Below, one piece after another: positions 1 to 37,976 of a DNA stretch of 64,000 nucleotides (the stretch's first letter is position 1; each line of letters begins with the position of its first letter). The notes below the pieces were generated by a model, which was not told the DNA's origin, searched no databases, and worked only from the letters and a program-made list of their open reading frames with translations. Origin of the DNA: Euglena gracilis. Its lineage: Eukaryota; Euglenida; Euglenophyceae; Euglenales. A program made the translations under genes and the position numbers. Location: the NCBI GenBank assembly GCA_039621445.1, contig CP154956.1:34569437-34633436 (forward strand), read 5' to 3'.

Positions 1-556
1 TGCCAAGCGGAGACCTGTGTGGAAGTGTGAAGGGTGCATAAATTGCATTTTTTTCGCTCTTCGGCAACTGGTGAAAGACGAGACTCTGCAGGGCCAAGAA
101 CGCAGTTCAATTTGAAGGGTGGTTGGATGAAAAGCAACGTATTGAACGCTCTGCTCAATGTGGAAAAAAATGGACAGGGTACTGCCCCCCCCCCCACCAA
201 ACATGGTGGCTGGAAAATGGAGACAGGTTTGGTTTGCAGCAGTGGCAAAGAGTATCCAAAGTGCTGTCCCTTCTGTTGAACAACCCCGGGGTGCCTTGTG
301 CTCTGATAAACCTACCGATGGTGGGGGTCGGTTTTGGGAGGCAAGCCCTGACCCAGTTTTCCTCAAAAAAGGCCATTGTCAGGCTCTCAGTGCATTTTCC
401 ATGCTGAGAAGCGTGCTCTTGCTGGGGGGGGAGGGGGCCTTCCTTTTTTTTAAAAAAAAAGTCTCCTCTCTGCTGCAAGACAGTAAGGCAAGACTGCGAG
501 GCAAACACAGGGTGTCGTGAGACCTCTGCGCTCTCCAAAGCTGGAGGCAGCCACAC

Positions 557-1156
557 CTGGCACAGTATAGGCAGACAGGGGCCTGCGGGGCGCTAGCGCC
601 ACCAGCAGCAGCCACGCGGAGGCGGTGGCGATGCTGCAGACCACGATGGAAGTGCGTGGGGCCGCCATCGGTACCTGGAGGGGATGGGGGGGGCGAGGAG
701 CACCACCCAGAACAGAGATTATGCAAGGCACCATCTAGGCAAACTGTTGGAGAAAGAGGACAGTTGCAATCCTTTCCAAACAGAGATTCCGCAAAGGACG
801 AAGTCGAGTTGCACATCTGGGACTACTCTCTTGCAATTGCGGACTTTCACCTCAATGGCCAGTCATGGCCCCACACAGCAGTAGCTCTCAGCCAAGCGTT
901 TGATGACAACAGATGGTTGCAAACCCCTTCCCAGACATTGGGAACTCTGCTCATGCAAAAAATCCTGCCCTGCCCCCTGGTCTGCAGGCACCCCCTCAGA
1001 AAGCAAGCCAAAGGGCATCAAAAAAAAAAACCTAGAAGATTGTTCTTAAACCAATGACAGTGGCGAAATTGTGACCGCAGCCAGAAAAATTGTGGAGTAA
1101 ATGCACATTCTACCTGGAACTGGTGAACCATGAACAAATACTGTTGGGCTGTTGGA

Positions 1157-1191
<35 letters not shown>

Positions 1192-4100
1192 CGCGCGCGT
1201 GCACGTGCGTGTGTGGTTGATTGCGTGGGTAGGTGAGTGGGTGTGTGGGTGGATGGGTGGGTAGGTGGGTAGGTGGGTGTGGGTGGGTGTGGGTGGAGGT
1301 GGGTGGGCGCTGTTTCTTCCAACTACCATGGAGCAATGGCACCTTTGGCAAGACGAGGCGGGGACTGGTGGTGAGAGGGGACAGGGCGGGGAGTGACACA
1401 CCAATGGTGGCCCCCCGGACCGTCGGGGACCCGGAACACAGCGGTATTTACATCTACGGCCACAGCGGGCACGGGACTGGGAAGCGCGTGGCAATAGCGG
1501 TGCCGGTGGTGGCAGTGCGGCAGACCTCTGGGGGACCCTGGCAGGGCCAGCAGGGAAGCGTCGCCCCTTCGCAGAAGGTCCCGTTGAGGAGGGAGGGAAC
1601 GTGACACGCAGGGCAGGGAGTCCAAATGTTACACGGGGAGGGGGAGGCGTGGGAGGCAGACAGAGGGGCAGGCCCACTGCCCTGAGGACCCCCAACCCAC
1701 ACCAGCGTTCACCGCTGCGGGGGTCGAGTCAACCGCCGGGAGGGGCGCATTGGCCTCGGGAGATGGAGAGCGGGCGCCGACCCTTCACAGCCAGAGCGTC
1801 AAGGGTGCCGGTGACCTGTCTTGAACCTATCAGGGGCGCGCCCGACCGGAAAGCTGCCAACCGAAGGAGGAATGGCCTGGCTGTAGGATTGCTGGGGCCC
1901 TCGCAGGAGGGGGGGGGACTGGGGGCTGCTACGGAGGCCGTCAGCCGGGCCGGGGGCCCGGAAGGCCGCTGCGGCCGCGGGGCAGCGAGGCGTCGGCCGC
2001 GAAGCCGGAGACCGCCCCGGGTAGGAACGCCGCCGGCGGCCCTGCAGGGAAAAGAAAACAGGGCGTCGCTTAGCGACCTCCGGGGGGGGGGGGGGGGAGC
2101 TCAGAGACACAGAACTATGGGCGGGAAAAAGGTGCTGACCCCCCTCCATGGGAGTCTTTCCCCGGGTTGGAACGAGAGCTGGGGTTGAACGGGGTACCAA
2201 GAAAAAATGGAAAGTGCCGCAAGAAAATAATGCAAAAAATCAGTCTTCGGCCCCAATTTTGTACCTGGACAGCTATTTTCGACCTATTGCCACTTCCAGT
2301 CAATTTTTGCACCTCCGAAAGCAAAAAAAATACATAACCTTCCAGCCGTCCTTCGGGTGGATGGACAGGAAAGAAAACTCTTTGACAAGGTGGTGCAGGT
2401 GTTCAGAAAAAGCCTGCTGGCTAGGAAAAGGCTGATGGCTGTCTGGACCCCCCTCCTTGGGGGTCCAGCTCAGAGCTGGGGAATTTGGGCTGGCTGGTTG
2501 GAAAAAGGCGGCCTGCCCCCTCCCCCCCTCCCCAAGGGGTCAAACCAGGTACCAAAAATCGAAACTGCAAAATGCCCTAAAGCAACTGCTAATAATGCGA
2601 ATTTTCTTATCTGAATTTTGTTATGGGCAGCTGAATCCATTTACCCATTTTGATACTTTTGTCACCACAGGCTGGTACATGCATGCACGCGTACGCCCAC
2701 AGGAAGAAAGCGACTCATTGCACTAAGGTCTCACGGTGCACATGAGCACACCGGCAGGTCCCCTCAAAGGAGCACCGGACAGTAAGGAGGAGGGTACAGC
2801 AGCGGAGAGGTTGGTGGAGGGCAGGGAGCCCGCAGACGGCGCCGGGGAGGGGGGCCGGGAGATGGGGCGGCACGCTGGGGGCCGCCCGGTGTCGTTCTCC
2901 GCGCTGGGCGGATTCTGTGGCTGCGGCAGAGAAAGGTGCGGTCCACAGCGGAACATGGTTCACGCCACCATGCCATCGCACCGCGCCAGTCGACTTCCTC
3001 ATTCCCATCCCCTACCCACCCACCATATGACTTTTGGTTCCTGGCTTTCCTTTTGTGTCCCATTTGTGTTTGCATGTTGCATGTTGCAGAGCCAGAGAAA
3101 TTTTTTAATCAAAACAAAACTCTTATTGAAAAAAAAATCTTGGATACTGATATCAACGAATACAAAAGATGAAATGCCCAATATCTTCGTGCAAAAGCGC
3201 TGGTGGTGGGTTTCGGTGACCTAAGGCTTGGCGATACGAAAAAAAAATCAAAAAAATGCCCAAACCATTTTTTTTTGGCCTCCCGGACCCGGAAAACCTG
3301 ATTTTTTTTCAGCCGAAATGAGTGTTTTTCGACCCCCTGGCGCCCCATTTTTGGCCCAAAATCCATGGAGTTTGAGTCAAAACCAGGTCAAAAAAGTCGA
3401 AAAAAATCAGAAATTTTTTTTGTCCAAAACAATGTTTTTTGGCCTCCCGGACCCGGAAAACCTGTCTTTGAGCCGAAAATGTGCGTTTTTCGGCCGCCCC
3501 GTTTTTGGCCCGAAACCCATGGTCTTTGGGTGATTGATTTCTCGGTCAAAAAAAACGTCAGAAAATCCAAGAAAACGAGTATGGAGGGTATGGGGGGTTA
3601 AAATTACTGTAAAATCACTGAAAATTACCGTAAATTGCAGGTGTGTAAATTGTAAATCATAAAGTCTTTTCCGCCGTCCATTACGTGCAAGTCCCATTAA
3701 GAGCTCCAGGCTTCTTTTTAAGACCCCCGAGGGGACCACCGGAGGGGGGGGTCCCCCCCACCCACCCAGGGTGGCGCGGGACCCCCCCCCCCCTGGGGGG
3801 GGCGGGGACCCCGCCAAAATCGAGCCCGTTAAAGGCAATTTTGAAAAATTTTCGGCGCTTCGCGCCGAAAAGGTATACCCAGCGCCTCTGGCGCGGGACC
3901 CCCCCCCCCCGGGGGGGTCCGGCCCGGACCCCCCCACCCCCCCCCCCCCCGGGGGGGGGGGGGTCAGGTGACTTAAAAAGAAGCCTGAAGAGCTCAGCCA
4001 GAAAACCAGGTCTCTCCCAGGGGGTCCCGCGCAGGGCTGGGCGGGTCAGGGGGACCGGGGGTCTTAAACAGAATCCTGGCTCCATGCCAGTTTTACGTGA

Positions 4101-4770
4101 TTTGTTATATACCCCAACACCAAGCCCACGGCTTAAAACATCTTCAGTGAGATAGCTGTGAGACAGCGTCCGCACAGAGCCACCACACAACAACAAGGGC
4201 ACACCGCTACCGTGACGCCCGGGGCCGGGGGCTGGATGGGGCCGCGCGGCCGTGCCCTCAGCCGCTGGGGGGCCCGGAGGCCCGGCGGGGACGACTCGAT
4301 GGAGAGGTGGGCCGTGACGCTGCAGGGCGGGACCTGGGCGGGGCGGATGAGAGCCCCGACTGTAATGCAGCGGACCCCGGGGGGGGGGGGGTGTTAGCTG
4401 CGAAAAGCGCTGGAATTACGCCAGAGTGGCTCACCCGGCCAGGCAGAGCAACACAAGAGCACTGGTGGAAGGGGTCCTGGCCACTCATCACACAACAAAC
4501 TGGGCCAGAAGCGAAGTTAGCTGGCCATAAACAGACAAGAAGCCTGAGTGCGGGGGGGGGGGGGGCATAGGACCCCGCGGAGGAAGGGCTCCGGCGTAAG
4601 AAAACCCCTGGTGGCGGGGCAGGGACAAGTCAGCAGGCCGGTATACATCGCTCGGCAGACGGAGCACACCGCAGCTGGTACCTCCAGCCTCAGCTTCGAG
4701 GGCGACTCCAGGGACATGTTCCACAGGAGGGAGGCGGATCCAAGCGTTGGCACGACAGCAACGCTGATGT
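557..4770 (-). CDS. Proline/serine/arginine-rich protein with one hydrophobic segment (3' part only)
   Basis: Six GC-rich exons join with matching phases: 4682-4770, 4211-4333, 2798-2920, 1933-2041, 1431-1537 and 557-674. Each lies between an AG acceptor and a GT donor; lengths of 89, 123, 123, 109, 107 and 118 nt fit phases 1/0, 0/0, 0/0, 0/1, 1/0 and 0/1. The product has a short part with VAVVPTLGSASLLWNMSLES, then low-complexity Pro/Ser/Arg stretches (SRPPSPAPSAGS), a His/Cys-rich bit (HCHHRHRYCH), and in the last visible exon a hydrophobic run (ATASAWLLLVAL) that could be a membrane anchor or an internal signal. No family was recognised. The first exon needs an upstream partner, which may be the neighbouring long gene if its last exon is spliced rather than terminal. 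The gene continues beyond the left edge of the window. Confidence 0.5.
1158..1300. repeat. GT and GGGT microsatellite
   Basis: A (GT)n run is followed by GC-rich variants and GGGT/GGAT repeats. It lies in an intron of the left-edge gene. Confidence 0.9.
2290..2560. repeat. Dispersed repeat with CCGTCCTTCGGGTGG core, copy 1
   Basis: CCTTCCAGCCGTCCTTCGGG and the downstream GGAAAAGGCTGATGGCTGTC are related to 21.95-22.04 kb (CCAGCCGCCCTTCGGGTGG; GGAAAAAGGCTGCTGGCTG). It lies in an intron of the left-edge gene. Confidence 0.5.
3707..3987. mobile_element. Short inverted-repeat element, 281 bp, 8-bp target duplication
   Basis: The terminal repeats CAGGCTTCTTTTTAAG and CTTAAAAAGAAGCCTG are exact complements. 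The flanks carry the 8-bp direct repeat AAGAGCTC at 3699-3706 and 3988-3995. The interior is mostly C and G runs with a core around TTCGGCGCTTCGCGCCGAAA. There is no coding capacity. An 8-bp duplication and CAG-type ends are features of hAT-like non-autonomous elements. Confidence 0.85.
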
Positions 4771-5111
4771 CTGGAGCGTGCCGTGGCAAACTGGGGGGGG
4801 GGGGGGGCGTCCCACACGAAGCACCACAGGTTCAGCTGCAAATGTACATGAGCACAAAAAAACACCTGCACCTGAGTGGAAGCATATGACACACCAATGG
4901 GTCTCATTTGTCTGGGGGAAATACCCTAAATCGGACCCCAAAATATGCGCTAAAATTTGTGCCAATTATGAAATATGCACCAAAATTTATATATGCATAC
5001 GCATATATGCAGCAAAAAATGCAATTTTTCCAGAACCAGGAGAGACGGAGGACTCTTGGAAGTGAGTGGCCCCCTCTACTGGCCCCCTCCACTCCCCTTT
5101 TCTCCCCGTCC

Positions 5112-32461
<27,350 letters not shown>

Positions 32462-32630
32462 CTGATCGAGACACGCGCACACCAAAGCTGCCGCTCGCAT
32501 GTGCACACAAAAGGCACAAAGACACACACGTGCAGTGAGACGGAGGCTCTGATTGATGGGGAGCACGGGGGGTACACCACACTATGTATGGTGTACACAT
32601 ACAATACCATACCTTAGTGTGCCTGTGCCT

Positions 32631-32655
32631 CTTAGGCGGCCGGATTCGCACTTAA
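32631..32655. repeat. TTAGGCGGCCGGATTCGCAC motif, copy 2
   Basis: This is the second copy of the motif at 29,055. It is followed here directly by the first GCGCAAAT palindrome of the 32.7-34.3 kb cluster. Confidence 0.5.
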
Positions 32656-32679
32656 GGATTTTTCTTTTAGAATTTGCGC

Positions 32680-34320
32680 ATTTGCGCAAATGCGCAAATT
32701 TTACGAAATTCCTGGACCCTGTACCCTGACACAAGGGAGGAATCATTATGACCTGTGACGCTCCATTGTTGAGGGGAGTAACTCCGGGTAGTTTGGAACG
32801 CATGTTACTTATCGTGTGACGCGGTGAGATTGGTGCTCTTGTACACCAAACAGGAAAGAGGCACACACCCCTTGTTACGACACTTGGAAATGGTGCTGAA
32901 GTCCTGGCTGAACTGGCTTGGACACTACCGCCACTGGTAAGAACACACGGAGCCTCATTGCATCACACACCACAGACTACGTTCCCCAGCCGTCACGCAA
33001 CGGATGTGTGTTTGTGGGTGCAATTGCACAAATAAAATGCAAAACATTGAAAGTAAAAAAATATATGCTTGTGGGCGCAAATGCTCCCACAAACAAATTT
33101 GGTGGTGCGCGCATTTGTGCAAATGTGCGCACAAAAAAAGTTACGTTTATGTGCGCAAATGCGCAAATAAACATGTATTTCCATGTTAAAAGACACCAAT
33201 GAGGCCCATGACCCTACGAGGTTTTAAAACGTGATGGGCGTGTTGGTGCGCGCAATTGCGCAAATAAACACAATTACGTTTGTGCTCGCATTTGCGCAAA
33301 TGCGCGCAAAAACATTTAATAAACCATTTCAAAATGATGTGTTTCAGCGAGCCTTAACGCACACAAACAACGTTTGTTTATTTGCGCAAATACGCAAATG
33401 AACACACATCAGTTGTGCGATACCATCTCCTCCTCCGTGACAGCTGGCGAACGCAATTCCTCACGCCAACCAATGATTTGCACCATGATTACGTGGTGAT
33501 GAGATTTGTGGTGAGAGGTAGTGTGTAATGTTCATTTAAACATGGCATCTCACTGCCAAAATTTGCCGGCCTTACGTGTGTGCATTTGCACTGCTGTTCC
33601 CTGGCCCGAACGGCCTGTTCCTTTGGTGTCATCTGTTTGGCAATTAAACGTCATGAATTGATGACGTGCAAACGACCTGTGACTGTTGGACGGGTGTCTC
33701 CCACCCGGCTTATCCCCGGCATCTGCACAACCAGTTGTGTGGCAAAGAACCCAGCGGAAGAAGCCCAACACTGGAAGGGCAAAATATTGTGTTTATTTGC
33801 GCAAATGCGCGCACCAACATGTTTGTGTTCATTTGCGCATTTTCGCAAATAAACATAAACATGACCTTCAAGGATTAGGCTTCAGTACCCATGAACTGAC
33901 ACCGTCAAAAAAACGGCGTGACAAAGGAGCTGTGAGTGCACAGACCAACGGGCCGTCCAGTTGGTGGGTTTGCCACACTGTTTGTCGACGGCGCAAGCTT
34001 GTGGGCGCAAATGCACGCACAAACAAAATTCTGTTTATGCGCGCATTTGTGCAAATGCGCAAACAAACAAGTTCTGTGTTTATTTGCGCAAATACGCAAA
34101 TAAACACAAAGAAGGACGGTGTGACGGAAACATAACTGTCAAACACCGACAGCAGATGTGGTTCATTTGCGCATTTGCGCGCATCACATTGTTAGTGGGC
34201 CCAAATGCGCAAATAAACTGCATGAAGAAACTGCACAATTTACATCTGGTTTATTTGCGCATTTGCGCCCAAAGAAACAACGTGATGCGCGCAAATGCGC
34301 AAATGAACAACCAATGGAGG
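32680..34320. repeat. Cluster of GCGCAAAT-type palindromes
   Basis: About 25 copies of TTTGCGCAAAT or close variants occur in 1.6 kb, many as back-to-back pairs such as TTTGCGCATTTGCGC or GCGCAAATGCGCAAATAAAC. Spacing is irregular and orientation mixed. Only a few further copies are seen (about 53,563, 54,430 and 54,460). Confidence 0.8.
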
Positions 34321-34980
34321 AGCAAAAAGCTATTTCATTTGGCCCTCCTACAGCTACCCTTAGTGGCTTCTGAATGGGTTCAACCCAAATGAACACACCG
34401 TCTCCTCCAGCATATGGTGTTATGGAGCCGTTTTTGGACCATTGGCAGGTCCCACAAAAGGTGTAGACAGAGGATCTCCTGAAGGTGGGTGCGCAGCCAC
34501 CCAGTAACGGTACATTTCCACCGGCACCAATTTTTGGGTCCCAAGGGCCCTGTCACTGGCCTGCGGCCTCGGCTCCGCTGGTGCAGCCACATCAGCTGCT
34601 GATGCTTCAGCACCCACCAGACCGGCATCCACCTCCCCGGTGCAACAACACCCAGCTTTAGCGGCCACGTTGACCCCGCAACCGTGCGTGAGACTGGGGG
34701 GACAACGTGGTGCCAGTGCATGGCAACTGCCAGCTGGAGAAAGGTGGCCCTCAAACACCCGTTACTTTGGGTGCAAGGAAGTGGTGAACCATTACCACTG
34801 GATTGGTCACATCAAAGCTGTGCGACTCACTCCCCCCAAATTCTGCACAAAACTGGTGTGTTTTACGTTTTTCAAGGGAAAAATGGTGGAGAATAACCAT
34901 AAAACGGACTCCAGCCGGACACATCCCGGGTATTTCAGGTGCAAAATTTTGTGCAACGCAAGTACTGTTGCAGAAAAGGT
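33510..34980. repeat. Dispersed repeat, copy 2
   Basis: This is the partner of the repeat at 28.46-29.1 kb. The left part is in direct and the right part in inverted orientation relative to copy 1, with a palindrome-rich insert between them. It lies between the long LRR gene and the PHD-like gene. Confidence 0.55.
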
Positions 34981-35522
34981 GTCCCCTTCATTCCCTGTGG
35001 ACCCTATTTCTTCCCCTCTGCGCTTCCCTTGCCAAACACCCCCGCACTTACCTTCCTTCCCCTGCGTCCTTCCCGCCCGCTTGGTCACACCACACCCACA
35101 CACCCCGGCACTTCCTCCCCGCGCTTTAACAAACAACCCAAAAACACCACACCACTCAAGGCGCCGCAAACAAAGCAGTCTGGCAAAAACCCAGGACACA
35201 CACCGCCGGCAGCTCGGGCACACCCGGGGACACAGCCGAAAGGCAAAAGACAAAGGCAGTAAAGGTCTCGTTTCTTTGCCGCTTTTTCGTCATTTTTTCC
35301 CTTTTGGCCGGCAATGTCCCGGGGGTTTCGACGTACAAAGTCCATTTTCAGACTGCCCCCGTGATCCCGTGCCCACCATATTGTGTTTGGCTTTCCCCAA
35401 CGTTAATGTGTTAATGTTTCCTCAGCGTTTGAAACAGACGTCAAAATAGATTTCCCCCAACCAAATTCTGTCTGTTCAATTTTTGTTTCCCTGAAGAGGA
35501 CACAGTACTGACAAAGGCACAC

Positions 35523-35580
35523 CGCGGAGACGGAGGCCATCAGCGTCTGTCACCACCGGCAGCGAGTGGGTCACGCCATC
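35523..35580 (-). CDS. Possible isolated exon between two genes
   Basis: After GAGGACAG the frame reads DGVTHSLPVVTDADGLRLR and meets a GTGTGCC donor; third positions are mostly G or C. It ends in phase 1, whereas the first recognised exon of the long LRR gene starts in phase 0, so it does not join directly. It could be a 5' exon of that gene with one exon missing. Confidence 0.3.
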
Positions 35581-35589
35581 CTGTCCTCC

Positions 35590-36950
35590 GGTGGCCCAGC
35601 GAGGGGGAGGGGAGGGGGTCCCGGCTGTGATGGAAGGAGTAGGGACACAGGCGAGCCACAATCAAAAAAAAAAACCAATTGCACGGCGGTTCCTGGAAGG
35701 GTCTGTTGGGGAGCGCCTCCAACATCGTTCTTCGGGGCATAAACACGTCCACGACCCAAACCACCAGAAAAGATACGCACGAAAAATGCAGCGACAGAAA
35801 TGAAATGGTTTCCGTCAAAATACTTGGAATCCCTGGTTCTTCACGGATGTGAAAAGGACAGCAGACTGTGGGTTTTTAGCTTTTTAGCTTTAAGGATTCG
35901 CTGCTCAACAAAAACTAACAGAATCCTAGAAACCATGGTCAACCCCGCCTCCCTCTTGGTTTTGTTGCCAAGCATTGGCATTTTCCAGCCAAGCCGTCCC
36001 CCACACAGCCAAGACGTCCCCCGCAGTGGACTTGGCCAACCCTTTCCCAAGTCCCATAAGCATTTGAAACTGCGAGGTCAGGAAACACAGTCGAGTGGAG
36101 AGTCAGGGCCATACAACTGAGGGGCGACAGAAATGGGGAGGGCGATGCAATGACACATAGCGATGGCGAGGCATAACAGAATGGGAGGGGGCAGAGTTCA
36201 TGAGAACAAAACCAGACAGCAGGTGCAGCACACTTTTCAGGTCGGAGTGCGATGCAGGGGGGGGGCCTCACCTCTGGTAACGTTCCCCGTTTGGGGGGAA
36301 AAGATGCCACCGGCATCGATTGAATGGAGGGCTACCTATGCCCTCGAGCGTAGGATCGTTATGGACAGCCCTCTTCGTGCGAACCCCACCCACACAGGAC
36401 ACACAGCATCTGTGCATTTTGTAACAAGACTAAGAGCATGGAGGACGGGGTGGCATTTGGCAGGGCTGCAAGGTTCAAGGACACACGGTGACGGTCATGG
36501 AAACTATCAACACGGGTGTGATAAACGAAAGGTGGTAAGGAGAGAAAGGGGGCCCATCAGAGGCAGCCATCCTGCAAGCGTCTCGAATGCACGTTCACCC
36601 CGACGTGCGGTCCCTTCAGAGATTCGAAATCAAACAAAAACAAACCCGTATGGTGAAAGATGTTGCAACTGTTCACCATTCCCAGCATCGGCCACAAAGA
36701 TTAACTTGCTGATCCCGAGTGCAGCTAAGAAGCTGGAAGGTTTGGAGAAAGGCCATCCCTGGCAGAAGGGGGATTCCAGCCAGCGTTTATCGACTTTGAG
36801 ACCCCCAAAAACTTCTTTTTTCATTTGATACTGTCCAGCCTCCTGAAGGGCCATGGGTCCCGAACGATGCACATGCCAACCTGTTTCCATGCGTCTTTTT
36901 TAAAATCTGCACTAGTTTCGCTGTGGTACCCACACTTTCAGGTCCAGAGC
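35590..36950. other. Spacer without supported genes
   Basis: Open frames occur on both strands (for example plus 36163-36828), but codon usage lacks the strong G/C third-position bias of the exons and no protein family was seen. Nothing further could be identified. Confidence 0.4.
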
Positions 36951-37045
36951 TCCATTGAGGGCCGGAGAGCACCACCTTCCCTTTTCACAGGCCAGTGGCT
37001 GGACCATTGACGTTGACGCTCGGCCTCGCCGCGCCGTCGCCGGCC

Positions 37046-37261
37046 TCAGCGGGAGAAGCTGGCGCTGCTGCCCTGGCGGCTGTGGGCGTGGCCGTGCACC
37101 TCGGCGTGGGCGTTGGTCCGGATCTTGTCCCACAGCGCCGCCGGCAGGCGGGGGCCGGGCAAGAGTCAGGCCCATGCCCCGGCGCCAGAGTCATGCACCC
37201 CCCAATGTTGCGCCCTGCGATGGTCCAGCGGTTCACGCCGGGGTCGACCACACCCTGCGGC
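37046..37261 (-). CDS. Probable last coding block of the PHD-like gene, with a frame problem
   Basis: An acceptor at 37,262-37,264 opens a segment in phase with the upstream donor at 37,740 and reads PQGVVDPGVNRWTIAGRNIG. About 100 nt further on, the frame with clear coding codon usage is a different one (LPAALWDKIRTNAHAEVHGH, then a Ser-rich end and TGA at 37,046-37,048). No AG lies between the stop that closes this second frame upstream and its first codons. A very short non-canonical intron, an indel in the G run, or an assembly error would each reconcile the two frames. No family was recognised. Confidence 0.35.
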
Positions 37262-37931
37262 CTGCCCACGTGAATGCAAAGCGCCAGGCGCTGTCCCAGA
37301 AATGTAAACCCCCCCAAAAAAGGGGGGCTCTGATTGGGGGGGGTCTACTGTTTTTTTGGACTTTTGCTGAAAAATTCAACCAAAAAAACCTCCCGCAGGA
37401 GGTTCAAAAAGGTCCCAAAAAGGCGACTTTGACAATGAGCAAAAAAAACGTCTCAAAAAATGCCAATTTTGACATATGCAACATGGGCAAAAATCGCCAA
37501 AAAAAACTTCACCCAATTTGGGGGCATTCTCACAGCTTTAGGTTAGGTTAGGTTAGCTCCTGAAAATCCTGAGGGAGAGTGTTATTTTGGGAGGTCTGGT
37601 TTTGGATTTCTGCTGACAACCGGCAGGGGGGTCTGAATTTGGGGTGGGAGTTATTTTTTGGGGGGGGTTGCCAGGCAATGGGGGGGGGGAGCCCCCCCCC
37701 CTTCAGGTGGAGGCCAGACTGAGGCGCCGTGGCCACCACCTGGCCACGAGGTCGCTGGTCAGCTTCCAGCCCTGCTGCTTGCGGGGCCGGGCCCGGACCC
37801 ACTGGATGAGCTGCTCCAGCGTCACCCGCAGCTCCATCCTGGGCCGGGCAGGGGTGGGGTCTGATGGTATGCGTGTACCGGGGTGGAACATGCGCGCATG
37901 TGTGCGTGCACGGTACACACACGTGCACACA

Positions 37932-37976
<45 letters not shown>

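Larger units (their letters stand above)
32470..35515. other. Gene-poor spacer, repeat-rich
   Basis: No coding block could be supported. The stretch holds the TTAGGCGGCC motif, the GCGCAAAT palindrome cluster and dispersed repeat copy 2, then C-rich sequence at 34.98-35.2 kb. A 5' exon of the long gene may hide here. Confidence 0.5.

Noticed and set aside
1233-1604. Plus-strand frame with a P-loop-like stretch (YGHSGHGTGKR)
   Set aside because: The Lys is not followed by Ser or Thr, no ATPase context follows, and the minus strand has an in-phase exon here.
32680-34320. CRISPR-like array of palindromic repeats
   Set aside because: Spacing and orientation are irregular, units vary, the context is eukaryotic and no cas genes are present.
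37541-37556. Interstitial telomere
   Set aside because: Only three and a half TTAGG units, which is compatible with chance in this repeat-rich DNA.
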